Below are positions 36,036 to 44,108 of a DNA stretch of 64,000 nucleotides, piece by piece. The first letter of the stretch is position 1; every line of letters starts with the position of its first letter. The notes beneath the pieces were generated by a model. It did not search any database, was not told where the DNA came from, and was given only the letters and a program-made list of their open reading frames with translations. Source of the stretch: Pseudodesulfovibrio thermohalotolerans (lineage in GTDB: Bacteria; Desulfobacterota; Desulfovibrionia; Desulfovibrionales; Desulfovibrionaceae); NCBI RefSeq assembly GCF_021353295.2, contig NZ_CP120635.1, positions 3,749,501 through 3,813,500 on the forward strand, read 5' to 3'. Made by a program: the position numbers and the translations under genes.

Positions 36036-36548
36036 CTATTCGGCGGTCAGGCGGATGATCTGTTCTCGGAATTCGGGATGGGAGGCGATCAGTTCGCTTC
36101 GGCTGCCGTGGGCGTAGTCGACGTATTCGAAACCCGGGGCCACGGTGCAGCCCATGAGGGCGAAGTCCGCGCCCGGCAGCAGGCGCAACCCCTGCCAGGA
36201 ATTGCGCGGCACAACGATCTGGGGGTGTTGCCCGGCCATGACGTCGTTGCCCAGGACGAGCCGTTGGCCGGACCCGTCCGGGTGGAGCTGGAGCATTTCG
36301 CACGGGCCTCCGGCGTAGAAATGGAATATTTCGTCGGATTGGAGCCGATGCATGTGCGAATAGGTGTCGGGCGTGAGCAGATAGTAGATCGCCGTGCCCA
36401 AGGCGCGGGGCCCGTCATAGCGGCCCGGCAGAACCTCCCGGGGAAGGCTCTCGTCGGCCCGGTGGGTCTCCAGGAACCAGCCGCCTTCCTCGGGGTGCGG
36501 GGTCAGGCCGAGCCGTTCAATGATCTCTCGGGCGTTGGGTGCGCTCAT
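36036..36548 (-). CDS. Cupin family protein (DUF985 type)
   Basis: 170 aa from ATG 36548. The start IIERLGLTPHPEEGGWFLET, LGTAIYYLLTPDTYSHMHRL, DEIFHFYAGGPCEMLQLHPD and QIVVPRNSWQGLRLLPGADF are the hallmarks of the cupin_5/DUF985 family. The metal-site histidines lie in the two cupin motifs. The enzymatic role is not established. It lies 8 bases downstream of slyX on the same strand. The longer open frame upstream overlaps slyX and is not used. Confidence 0.85.
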   Translation of the reverse strand: MSAPNAREIIERLGLTPHPEEGGWFLETHRADESLPREVLPGRYDGPRALGTAIYYLLTPDTYSHMHRLQSDEIFHFYAGGPCEMLQLHPDGSGQRLVLGNDVMAGQHPQIVVPRNSWQGLRLLPGADFALMGCTVAPGFEYVDYAHGSRSELIASHPEFREQIIRLTAE

Positions 36549-36556
36549 GCCGTCTC

Positions 36557-36766
36557 CTACCCGTTGTAATGCGGCGGCGGCACGTCGATCGGCCCGCCGT
36601 TTTCCATTTCCTCGTCCATGTTGCGGACCTTTTGGGCCAGCCGTTCGACCAGCCGCTTGAGACCGTCGATCTGCTTTTGCTGGTCGAAGATCTGGTCGCT
36701 CAGTTTTTCCATGGTCCGGTCCTGGAGGGCTATAAGGCTCTCCAGCCGTTCGATCTTGTCGTCCAT
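36557..36766 (-). CDS. slyX: SlyX family protein
   Basis: 69 aa. Short coiled coil (IERLESLIALQDRTMEKLSD, KQIDGLKRLVERLAQKVRNM) ending in the SlyX hallmark PPPHY. Molecular function unknown. It precedes the cupin gene with 8 bases between them. Confidence 0.85.
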   Translation of the reverse strand: MDDKIERLESLIALQDRTMEKLSDQIFDQQKQIDGLKRLVERLAQKVRNMDEEMENGGPIDVPPPHYNG

Positions 36767-36846
36767 GTGATCCTCCTTTGGGGGACCGAGTATGCGTCAT
36801 GGGCCAGGGGAAGGCAATGGCCGAGGACTTCGGCCGCCCGGCGGGG

Positions 36847-37731
36847 TCAGCTTCGGTTGGTCAGGTAGACGCCGCTGAGAATCATGCAGCCGCCCACGGC
36901 CAGGGAGAGGTGGATGGGTTCATCCAGGAGCAGAAAGCCGGTGATGACCGCAAAGGCCGGGACCATGTTGATGAAGATGCCCGCTCTGGACGCGCCGATG
37001 ACGTTGATGGCCCGGTAGTACCAGTAATAGGCCAGGGCCGTGGCCAAAAAGCCCAGAAAAACGACGCATCCCCAGTCCACGGGACGGAGACGGACGAGGT
37101 CCTCAGCGAGCCCCTGGAACAGGGCGAATGGCAGGAGCATGAGCGTGCCGGTGAAGCTTGACCAGGCCACCGAGGTCAGCGGCGGCAGTCGTTTCATGAC
37201 GGATCGGCCGCCCAAGGTGTAGGCGGTCCAGCTGGCCACGCACCCGAGAATCATGAAGTCTCCCCGGCTCACGCCTCCGGCCAGAAGGGCGATCGGGTCG
37301 CCGTCGGCAATGACTATGGACACGCCAACCAGCGAGAGGATCGCCCCGGCGACGCGCAGCGGGCCGAATTTCTCCCCGTAGAACAGGGCGGAGATGGCGG
37401 CGATGCACACCGGAGTGCAGGCCACTATGAGCGCGGCCCGCCCGGCCGGGATGGACTGGAGCCCGGTAAAGAAGAAATGGCTGTAGGCGAACACGCCTGT
37501 CGCGCCCAGGAAGGTCACCGGCAGAATCTGGTCGCGCTTGAGCCTCGGCAGTCGCCCGTCGGCCCGCCAGCACATGAACAGCAGAATAAGCGAGGCCAGT
37601 CCGAAGCGCAGCACGGCGGCGGTCATGGGATGCACGGACTGGGCCAGGACGCGCCCGGCTACCCAGGTGCCGCCCCAGAGCATCATGCTCAGCACGAGCA
37701 GGATGTAGGTGTAGCTCAGAGAGTGTTTCAT
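36847..37731 (-). CDS. EamA-family (DMT) transporter
   Basis: 294 aa from ATG 37731, ten predicted transmembrane helices in two EamA repeats. LWGGTWVAGRVLAQSVHPMT, LQSIPAGRAALIVACTPVCI and the late AINVIGASRAGIFINMVPAF are typical. Substrate unknown. A frame extending upstream to 37872 overlaps the methyltransferase gene end and is rejected. The gene appears to stand alone. Confidence 0.85.
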   Translation of the reverse strand: MKHSLSYTYILLVLSMMLWGGTWVAGRVLAQSVHPMTAAVLRFGLASLILLFMCWRADGRLPRLKRDQILPVTFLGATGVFAYSHFFFTGLQSIPAGRAALIVACTPVCIAAISALFYGEKFGPLRVAGAILSLVGVSIVIADGDPIALLAGGVSRGDFMILGCVASWTAYTLGGRSVMKRLPPLTSVAWSSFTGTLMLLPFALFQGLAEDLVRLRPVDWGCVVFLGFLATALAYYWYYRAINVIGASRAGIFINMVPAFAVITGFLLLDEPIHLSLAVGGCMILSGVYLTNRS

Positions 37732-37814
37732 CGTCGGCAGTGTATACGCCTGATACTTCAAATTATCCACCCCCCGGCCGTGGGGTTCCCCGTCTTGGCC
37801 AAAAGGGCGGGAAG

Positions 37815-38996
37815 CTAGGCGCTGCCGCCTTTTTTCGTCCCGGCGTAAAGCTCGTATTCCAGCAGTCGGCATTCAATTTTCGCGTTCCAGAAGACGCGCC
37901 GCCGCCGGGTGCGCAACCCCACGCATTTTGCCAGGTCCATGTTGCCGGTGAAGATGTAGCCGGTCTTGCCGCCGCACCGCTGCTTGAAGAAGTCGCCGAT
38001 CCCCCGGTACACATCCTTGAGCATGTTCATGTCCCCAAGCCGCTTGCCGTATTCCGGGTTGAGCATGACCACGCCCGGGCCTTCCGGGACCTCGGTTTCA
38101 GTGAAGTCGCAGACGGCGAACTCGATGAAGTCGCCCACCCCGGCCAGGCGGGCGTTGTCCCGGGCCGCCTCGATGGCTTCCGGGTCGTGGTCCGTCGCGA
38201 TGATCCGGCCCTTTATCTCGGGAATCTCCGCGTCTTCGGCCGCGCCGAGCAGTTCGTCCCACGCGTCCGGCTCGTAGCCTTTGATGTGCATGAAGGCGAA
38301 CTCGTCGCGCAACAGCCCCGGAGCGCCGTTCATGGCCATGAGCGCGGCCTCGATGGGCAGGGTGCCCGAGCCGCACATGGGCGCGATGAAGTGCCCGCCC
38401 CGCCGGGCGGTTTCGGGCCAGTTGGAAGCCAGGATGCAGGCCGCGGCCAGGGTCTCCTGCATGGGGGCCTTGTGCGGCCGCTTGCGGTAGCCGCGTCTGG
38501 GCAGCGGTTCGCCCGTGGTGTCCAGATAGAGCGTCGCCCGGTTTTCGCGCCAGTGCAGGAACAGGCAGACACCGTGCGTGTCCGGGCCGGAGTCCGGGCG
38601 CACCTTGAAAAGTTCCATGAAGCGGTCGGCTACCGCGTCCTTGACCCGCAGTCCGGCGAACCGCGAATCGTTGACCGTGGTGTCGCGGACGGACGCGTCC
38701 ACCCGGAAATGGCTGTCGACCGGGATGTATTCCTCCCACGGAATGGCCTTGGCTTCGCGATACAGCTCGTCCGCATCAAAGGCGCGGAACCGCTTCAATT
38801 CGAAAAGCACCCGGTGGCCCGTGCGAACCCACAGGTTGAGGCTCATGCAGTCGGCCAGGGAGCCTCGAACCTCAACCCCGGCGTCGAGGGGAGTGGATTG
38901 TTCGTAGCCCAATCCGGCCAGTTCGGCCTGGAGGTATTCGGGCATGTCCCTGGGGCAGGTGACAAGAATGGGGGCAGTGTCGGAAAATTTTGTCAT
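37815..38996 (-). CDS. RlmL-type 23S rRNA guanine-N2 methyltransferase family protein
   Basis: 393 aa. N-terminal THUMP RNA-binding region (about 10-160) and a C-terminal UPF0020/RlmL-like methyltransferase: TGEPLPRRGYRKRPHKAPMQ, GHFIAPMCGSGTLPIEAALM (SAM motif), IIATDHDPEAIEAARDNA. The catalytic loop reads LNPEYGKRLGD instead of the usual NPPYGxR. Probably modifies 23S rRNA. It lacks the second RlmK domain found in the long enterobacterial enzyme. It follows the polytopic membrane protein gene by 18 bases. Confidence 0.82.
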   Translation of the reverse strand: MTKFSDTAPILVTCPRDMPEYLQAELAGLGYEQSTPLDAGVEVRGSLADCMSLNLWVRTGHRVLFELKRFRAFDADELYREAKAIPWEEYIPVDSHFRVDASVRDTTVNDSRFAGLRVKDAVADRFMELFKVRPDSGPDTHGVCLFLHWRENRATLYLDTTGEPLPRRGYRKRPHKAPMQETLAAACILASNWPETARRGGHFIAPMCGSGTLPIEAALMAMNGAPGLLRDEFAFMHIKGYEPDAWDELLGAAEDAEIPEIKGRIIATDHDPEAIEAARDNARLAGVGDFIEFAVCDFTETEVPEGPGVVMLNPEYGKRLGDMNMLKDVYRGIGDFFKQRCGGKTGYIFTGNMDLAKCVGLRTRRRRVFWNAKIECRLLEYELYAGTKKGGSA

Positions 38997-39014
38997 GATG
39001 GTCTCGGACCAGGG

Positions 39015-40295
39015 CTAGAGAGGGCGCATGTCCCACTCGTCTGCCGGGTCGTCTTCGGGTTGGGGGGTGTCGGACCGCCCGGATGGGCGTCTTTTGTTCA
39101 CGCCGGGTCGGCTCTGGGTCGGGGACAGGGCGAGGAACAGGGCCAGCCCCGCCACCGCGCCCGTGGACGGCTCGTAGAACAGGGGCGTGGAGACGCCCTG
39201 GACAAAAAGAACGGCGGCCAGTCCCGCGCCCATACGCGTCAGCCGCCGGAAAACCAGCGTGAACAGCCCGATCAGGCAGACGGCGGGCAGTACGGCTCCC
39301 CAGCCCAGGGTTAGCCGCAGCCAGAAGGACGGCACCTGGGAAAGGTGCGCGCCGAACAGGGTTGGCGACCCCGTGACCCGTTCCCAGACGGGAATCATCT
39401 CGGGCGGGAAGGTGAAGGGCAAGGCGTGGTCCAGCGGCAGTCCGGTGAGCAGGATGAGTGGGTTCTGCGCGAACAGGGACAGGGACTTGGCCCAAAGCCA
39501 GTAGTCCACGTACCGGCTCAGGTCCGAGGGCGTGATCGGCAGCCGGAAGGTGACGGTCAGGGCCGCGAAGCAGGCCAGGAACACGGAAGTGCGGTACCAG
39601 CGTCCCCCCCTGCCGAAACAGAGATATATCCATCCGGCCGCGAACAGCCCGGTGCGTGACAGGGTGGCCAGGATGCCCGCCAGGATCAGCGCGCGGTAGA
39701 TCGGCGCGCCCTGGTCGGGCTCGTACAGTCCGTTGTCGGCGGGTCCGGGCCGGAGCGAGGCGCACAGACAGATGAGGAGCAGGCCCGCCAGCAGGTCGGC
39801 GTTTCCGATCCAGCGCAACGAAGGCGCGGCCCGGTAGATGAACGCCTCCACGCCGAGGTCGAGCGCGCAGAGCAATCCGAGCACCGCGCCGAACCGCTGG
39901 AAATCCGCCCGGTCGGGCAGGCCGAAGGTGATGACCCAAAGCCAGCAGAAGCAGAGCATGACGGCCGGGACCAACTCGGGAATTACGGGCGTGATGGCCG
40001 CCAGTTGGCGGAGGATGTCCTTGTGATAGAGGACCGCGATGGAGCAGAGGACGGCGAACATGCCCAATTCCAGGAAAAAGCGGGGCCGCAGGCGTTCCCC
40101 GGACCGCCGGAAGAGAATGGCGTGCACCGTGCCCAGGGCCGCCAGGAGCAGCCAGGGCAGGAACGGGGAGCTTTCCGGGCCGGGACCGGCGAACCGCGAG
40201 AGCAGGGTTCCCAGAGGCACCGCCGCGCAGGCCAACGCCAGGGGCACCGCCGCCAGCCTGGATCGGGTCCGTTTCTTGGGCTGTTCCTGTACCAT
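39015..40295 (-). CDS. Polytopic membrane protein, possibly O-antigen ligase/polymerase-like
   Basis: 426 aa with about 10-12 hydrophobic segments. A central LAGILATLSRTGLFAAGWIY resembles the TLSR segment of Wzy/WaaL-type polymerases and ligases, and a large non-membrane loop follows (about residues 260-320), also typical. There is no glycan gene nearby to support the role. The C-terminal 40 residues are hydrophilic. It begins a leftward pair with the RlmL-like gene. Confidence 0.5.
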   Translation of the reverse strand: MVQEQPKKRTRSRLAAVPLALACAAVPLGTLLSRFAGPGPESSPFLPWLLLAALGTVHAILFRRSGERLRPRFFLELGMFAVLCSIAVLYHKDILRQLAAITPVIPELVPAVMLCFCWLWVITFGLPDRADFQRFGAVLGLLCALDLGVEAFIYRAAPSLRWIGNADLLAGLLLICLCASLRPGPADNGLYEPDQGAPIYRALILAGILATLSRTGLFAAGWIYLCFGRGGRWYRTSVFLACFAALTVTFRLPITPSDLSRYVDYWLWAKSLSLFAQNPLILLTGLPLDHALPFTFPPEMIPVWERVTGSPTLFGAHLSQVPSFWLRLTLGWGAVLPAVCLIGLFTLVFRRLTRMGAGLAAVLFVQGVSTPLFYEPSTGAVAGLALFLALSPTQSRPGVNKRRPSGRSDTPQPEDDPADEWDMRPL

Positions 40296-40590
40296 ACGCT
40301 CCGTCAGTTACCTTTTTGGGCACGCCAGGTAAAGGCGGCCGAGGCCCCTTCCCTTCGGTTTTTTTCAATGATTTCCAACGACGGCTTTCCCGTGCTTATA
40401 AAACCGCCTTATCCCGTCGCTTTTGATTTTTCTAGACAATTTCTTGAAATGATTATGTTATCTCTACTTATGTGGGATGATTTTGTTAACACTTTAATAT
40501 TTTTTGAAAATATTGTTCATTGAATGGAAATGGTTTAATATTGGCGGGTCTTGCCAATTCCTGGTTGCGCGTAAAGAGACTGGAGAGTCC
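40296..40590. other. AT-rich divergent regulatory region with 8-bp palindrome
   Basis: About 295 bases without a gene. 40430-40545 is strikingly AT-rich against the local background. It contains the palindrome AATATTTT-TTG-AAAATATT (40496-40514), a possible operator, and several -10-like tracts for the rightward lipoprotein gene. On the other strand TTTTATAAGC near 40400 may be a -10 for the leftward membrane protein. Confidence 0.4.
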
Positions 40591-41130
40591 ATGCAAAAGG
40601 TCGTGTCCATCCCACTCGTAAAAGCGGTTTTTTTCTGCTTCATGTTGTCCGCCGCCGGACCGCTGTTTGGTTGCGCCGTGGTCGCGCCGCTGTTGAGCGT
40701 GGGCGGGCTCGCCTATGCGCCCCTGCAATACGTGTCCACCGCCTACACCATCGGTTCGTTCTCCTACGAGTATGCGGCCAACGACAAGACGCCCGACGAG
40801 GTTATCGAGGGCAACTACCACGCCATCGTCAGCGGCGAGGCATTTGATCTGCCGGACTACCTCCGTCCCGAGATCGCCGGGCCCGTAGCGCCGGTCATGA
40901 CTGCTGAGGCTGCTCCCTCCGCCGGGAATCCCGCCCTGTCCGAAGAGGCCCGCCGCAAGCGCATCGAAAATCTGCTCGGTCAACGCCGGGTCCAGTTCCA
41001 ACGTCTGGAACTGCGCCGCATGGCATTCCTGCGCGCCAACCCGAATCCCCAAGACCTGACCTTCAAGACCGCTATGGCCGCCAGCCCCGATCTGGTCCAG
41101 GCCGCCGAGTCCGAAGTCTCGCTGGATTGA
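40591..41130 (+). CDS. Hypothetical lipoprotein
   Basis: 179 aa from ATG 40591 (GGAGAG upstream). Signal peptide with lipobox ending at C28 (GPLFGC). The mature region begins with a hydrophobic stretch (VVAPLLSVGGLAYAPLQYVS) and carries a charged, helical C-terminal half (EEARRKRIENLLGQRRVQFQ). No family recognised. It is preceded by an AT-rich promoter region and followed by repeats and the IS-associated umuC fragment. Confidence 0.72.
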   Translation: MQKVVSIPLVKAVFFCFMLSAAGPLFGCAVVAPLLSVGGLAYAPLQYVSTAYTIGSFSYEYAANDKTPDEVIEGNYHAIVSGEAFDLPDYLRPEIAGPVAPVMTAEAAPSAGNPALSEEARRKRIENLLGQRRVQFQRLELRRMAFLRANPNPQDLTFKTAMAASPDLVQAAESEVSLD

Positions 41131-41292
41131 TGGCGCAGGCCTGCGCGGTCGTGGCCTTTGGCCTGAGCGCTGCCCGAAACCGCCGAAGCGTCCTTTGAAA
41201 AGGCGCGCCGGACTCTCTGAAACTTTTTCAGTCGTCTTCAGCGAAGTGGTTTTGCCGTGGCTCGTTTGGTTTTTTTCCCCTTCCTTTAGTCC

Positions 41293-41502
41293 CTATTTGG
41301 CCTGAACGGTCAGTATTTCCTCCCAGACCGTGGTGTACCGGGGCGAGCGCATTTCGCGTTTCATTCGCCATTTTTGTTTGATGCCCGAGGCCGCGAAGGA
41401 CACGGTGTCGCGTTCCCATCGCGTGTTGACGTCGTCCACGGCGCGCATGAGCGGGCCGTCGTGCGGCCGGTGCGCAGGGGGCAGGGCGAGGAGGTTGAGC
41501 CA
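41293..41502 (-). pseudogene. umuC: C-terminal fragment of umuC (DNA polymerase V subunit)
   Basis: 69 codons ending MRAVDDVNTRWERDTVSFAA, SGIKQKWRMKREMRSPRYTT, VWEEILTVQAK and TAG at 41293. This is the C-terminus of UmuC, as judged from its SPRYTT-W-E-L pattern. The rest of the gene is missing: upstream the frame passes without interruption into IS1595-type transposase DNA at about 41503. An N-terminal umuC half lies at 49.9 kb in the opposite orientation. About 150 middle residues of UmuC are absent from both pieces. Confidence 0.8.
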
Positions 41503-41783
41503 GCGGCCTCGTTTGCCCTTCCGCTTCCCTCCGAAGTAGCTTTCATCGACTTCAAATTCGCCAAAGTCCATCCCTTCACAGGCCTTTTCTTCGGCTATGA
41601 TTTCCCTGAGCCGGTGAAAGTAAAAAGCGGCTGTTTTGACGTTCACCCCAACCAGATCAGCAGCACAGCGGGCAGTGGTGCCAGCCACGAAATGCTCGAT
41701 CAGACGGAGCTGCTTGTTCTGACTCAAGCGACTTTTTCGCATTGCCATACCGATAACCCAGAGGAGTTATCTGGTACAGCCCC
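41503..41783 (-). mobile_element. Truncated IS1595-family element (transposase N-terminus)
   Basis: From the terminal GGGGCTG (41783 inward) to about 41503. It encodes transposase residues 1-82: RKSRLSQNKQLRLIEHFVAG, VGVNVKTAAFYFHRLREII, EVDESYFGGKRKGKRGR. The D-E-S-Y-F-G-G box is the IS1595 DDE hallmark. The element ends inside the transposase gene and is fused in frame to umuC DNA. It is a different IS from the one at 50.6 kb (many amino-acid differences), though the termini are similar (both GGGGCTG...AGATAAC). Confidence 0.82.
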
Positions 41784-42098
41784 AAACACTATGAAAAATG
41801 AACGTTGTCTTTCTCTTCAAAAAAAACGCGAATCGGACGGGGAAAACGGCGGAAGGCGTCGCGCGAAGAGGCGCATTGTCCGGTCCGTTTTTCCCGCCCG
41901 ATTCGCACATCGGCACGGCAATAGTCGTTCGGTCCCGACTTTTCAGCCGCACCTACCCGAGCGAAGCGAGGGCAATGGGGGTGCAGGGGGCTTTGCTCCC
42001 TGCCGGGTCTAGGGCAGCGCCCTGGTCTCTCCGAAGGAGACCGCCGGTAGGCCCGCCGGAGGCATGCATTCTTCCTCCGTCTGCGTCCGGGCCTGCGC
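41784..42098. other. Intergenic region with long imperfect palindrome and repeat
   Basis: 315 bases. A 22-bp inverted repeat with two mismatches (41828-41849 and 41885-41906; outer GCGAATCGG / CCGATTCGC) encloses 35 bases. Further right, GCAGGG / CCCTGC and GGTCTC / GAGACC stems precede CCCGCCGGAGGC (42052-42063), an inverted copy of the dispersed repeat. No gene seen. Confidence 0.5.
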
Positions 42099-42692
42099 CT
42101 ACGCTCCCGGCGACCTCTCTTCCCAGTCCGGCATTCTCAACACGGCGTAGAAGCCGTTCGACAAATGCCCGTGCATGGTGTCGTAGACAGCCTCTTCAAA
42201 CACAAGGGTATGGAAGTCGAAAAAAAGCGCCTCCATATGATCCCGGTCGTGATGGCGAAGTGTGCCGCCGTCATCCACGTCGAAAATGCCATAGATGCCG
42301 TATTTTTCCTGACCAAGCTGGTATCGGTCGAGGTTGCGGCGGTCGCGGTTGAGCAGGAAGTCATTGACGTACAGCACACCACCGGGCCTGAGGACACGCT
42401 TCAGCTCAAGGAGAGCGCCTGCCTGGGCGGCGGTATCCGGCATACAGGTGAAAACCGCGAGCATGACGGCGGCGTCAAAGCTGTTGTCGGCGTAAGGCAG
42501 GGGGCCGCCCGGATAGGCGGCCAAATCAAGCCCCGGATGTTCCTCGCGGCCGCGCCGGACAAGCGGCTCGGAAAAATCGATCCCGGTCAGGGCGGTGTAA
42601 CCCGCCTCGGCCAATTGGGCCATGACACGGCCATAACCGCAGCCGAAATCCAGGATGCGAGCGTTCCGGTCGGGAACATACTCGGTGAACAC
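42099..42692 (-). CDS. Class I SAM-dependent methyltransferase
   Basis: 197 aa from the first canonical start, GTG 42692. SAM motif ILDFGCGYGRVMAQLAEAGY (about 13-32), acidic GIDFSEPLV, and the post-I region FDAAVMLAVFTCMPD followed by LKRVLRPGGVLYVNDFLL. Substrate unknown. The frame stays open a further 24 codons upstream (IPDPRRYWTDKCAAKHF then TTPFQLD), which looks like true protein. It begins with ATC at 42764-42762, placed 7 bases after a good AAGGAG. The real start may therefore be ATC, giving 221 aa. It follows the Do-type protease gene directly. Confidence 0.82.
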   Translation of the reverse strand: MFTEYVPDRNARILDFGCGYGRVMAQLAEAGYTALTGIDFSEPLVRRGREEHPGLDLAAYPGGPLPYADNSFDAAVMLAVFTCMPDTAAQAGALLELKRVLRPGGVLYVNDFLLNRDRRNLDRYQLGQEKYGIYGIFDVDDGGTLRHHDRDHMEALFFDFHTLVFEEAVYDTMHGHLSNGFYAVLRMPDWEERSPGA

Positions 42693-42778
42693 ATCGAGTT
42701 GAAACGGAGTGGTGAAGTGCTTGGCCGCACATTTGTCGGTCCAATAACGTCTAGGGTCCGGGATGGGAAAACTCCTTG

Positions 42779-44107
42779 CTAAAGGGTCAGCCGGACGGTG
42801 TAGAGATTGCGCCCGCGCTGGACGCGCATCATGACCGTCTTCTGCATTCGATTTCGCAGAAAGGCGTTGAGCAGGTCCGCGCCCGTTGCCAGGCTGCGGT
42901 TGCCGATCTGGTGGATGATGTCGCCCTGCTTGAGACCGAGCTTGGCGGCGGCGGAACCGGGAACCACGCCGGTCACTGCCGCGCCGGGTCCGGAGGCCCT
43001 GTCCGCAAGACCGAAGCCCCAGCGGCTGCGCACGAGGTCCAGGGCCATGTCCTTGTCAAGAACCTGGGGCCTGAGGTCGAGGCGGCTCCGCTTCCCGTCG
43101 CGCAGGACATCCAGGACGACGGATTCGGATTTGGTCACATTGCCCAGCCGGTTCAGGTAGTCGCTCTTGTTGGCGACTATCCGGCCGTTGAAGCCCAGAA
43201 CAACATCGCCGGGCTTGAGGGACGCTGCCGCCGCCGGGGTGCCGGGATGGACCTCGGTGACAAGCATTCCGTTGAGATTCTTGAGGTCGAAATAACGGGC
43301 GACGGCCTGGTCCACATCCTGGCCGAACAGGCCGAGCCAGATGGGCGACACGTGACCGGAGTCGAGCAGCTCGGCGATGACGTGCTTGGCCTTGTTGATG
43401 GGAATGGCGAAACCGATGCCCTCGGCCCGGGCCTGGATGGCCGTATTGATGCCGACGAGTTCGCCGTTGATGTTCAGGAGCGGACCGCCGGAGTTGCCGG
43501 GATTGATGGCCGCGTCCGTCTGGATAAAGCTGCCGAAAGCCCCGCCGCGTGTCTTCATGGGCCGGTTCAGAGCGGAGACCACGCCCGTGGTCACGGTGTT
43601 GGAATAGCCGAAGGGGTTGCCGATGGCGATGACGGTCTCGCCGATGTAGATGCCATCCGAGTCGCCCATGGAGACCTGGGGCAACCCTCCGCCGTCCTCA
43701 AGCTTGAGCACGGCCAGGTCGAAGTCGGAGTCCGAGCCAACCAGATCGGCCTTGAACTCGCGGCCGTCCTTGAGGCGAACCGCAATTTCCCCGCCCGAGG
43801 CAACGACATGAGCGTTGGTCAGAACCAGCCCCTTTTCACCGTCGATGATTACGCCCGAGCCGAGGCTTCGGGACTGGCGCGGCTGCTGTCCGTAGAACTC
43901 GTTGAAGAATTGATCGAAAAATGGATCGCCGAAAGGCGAACGCCCTCCGCCTCGGGCAACGGAGGTGACAGTGATGTTGACCACCGAGGGGCTGACGGCC
44001 TGAACGGCGCGGACCACGGGGGTACGGCGGTCCGCGGAAAAGGCCGGAACCGAGACGAAAACGAAAAAGAGAAGGAAAAGCGGAAAAAGGGAAAGATATC
44101 GCTTCAT
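42779..44107 (-). CDS. Do-type periplasmic serine protease (DegP/DegQ/HtrA family)
   Basis: 442 aa. Signal peptide 1-24 (LFPLFLLFFVFVSVPAFSA). The trypsin-like domain shows the triad: His in VLTNAHVVASG, Asp in SDSDFDLAVLKL, Ser in NPGNSGGPLLNI. Two PDZ domains follow (about 240-330 and 345-435; LKPGDVVLGFNGR and LKQGDIIHQIGN). It degrades or refolds damaged envelope proteins. The ATG 44107 lies 1 base after the htpX stop, so htpX and this gene form a stress-protease operon with the methyltransferase behind. Confidence 0.95.
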   Translation of the reverse strand: MKRYLSLFPLFLLFFVFVSVPAFSADRRTPVVRAVQAVSPSVVNITVTSVARGGGRSPFGDPFFDQFFNEFYGQQPRQSRSLGSGVIIDGEKGLVLTNAHVVASGGEIAVRLKDGREFKADLVGSDSDFDLAVLKLEDGGGLPQVSMGDSDGIYIGETVIAIGNPFGYSNTVTTGVVSALNRPMKTRGGAFGSFIQTDAAINPGNSGGPLLNINGELVGINTAIQARAEGIGFAIPINKAKHVIAELLDSGHVSPIWLGLFGQDVDQAVARYFDLKNLNGMLVTEVHPGTPAAAASLKPGDVVLGFNGRIVANKSDYLNRLGNVTKSESVVLDVLRDGKRSRLDLRPQVLDKDMALDLVRSRWGFGLADRASGPGAAVTGVVPGSAAAKLGLKQGDIIHQIGNRSLATGADLLNAFLRNRMQKTVMMRVQRGRNLYTVRLTL

Positions 44108-44108
44108 G

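Noticed and set aside
41131..41292. Extra gene between the lipoprotein and the umuC fragment
   Set aside because: Only short frames; the stretch carries repeat-like hairpins (CCTTTGAAAAGG) and no coding signature.
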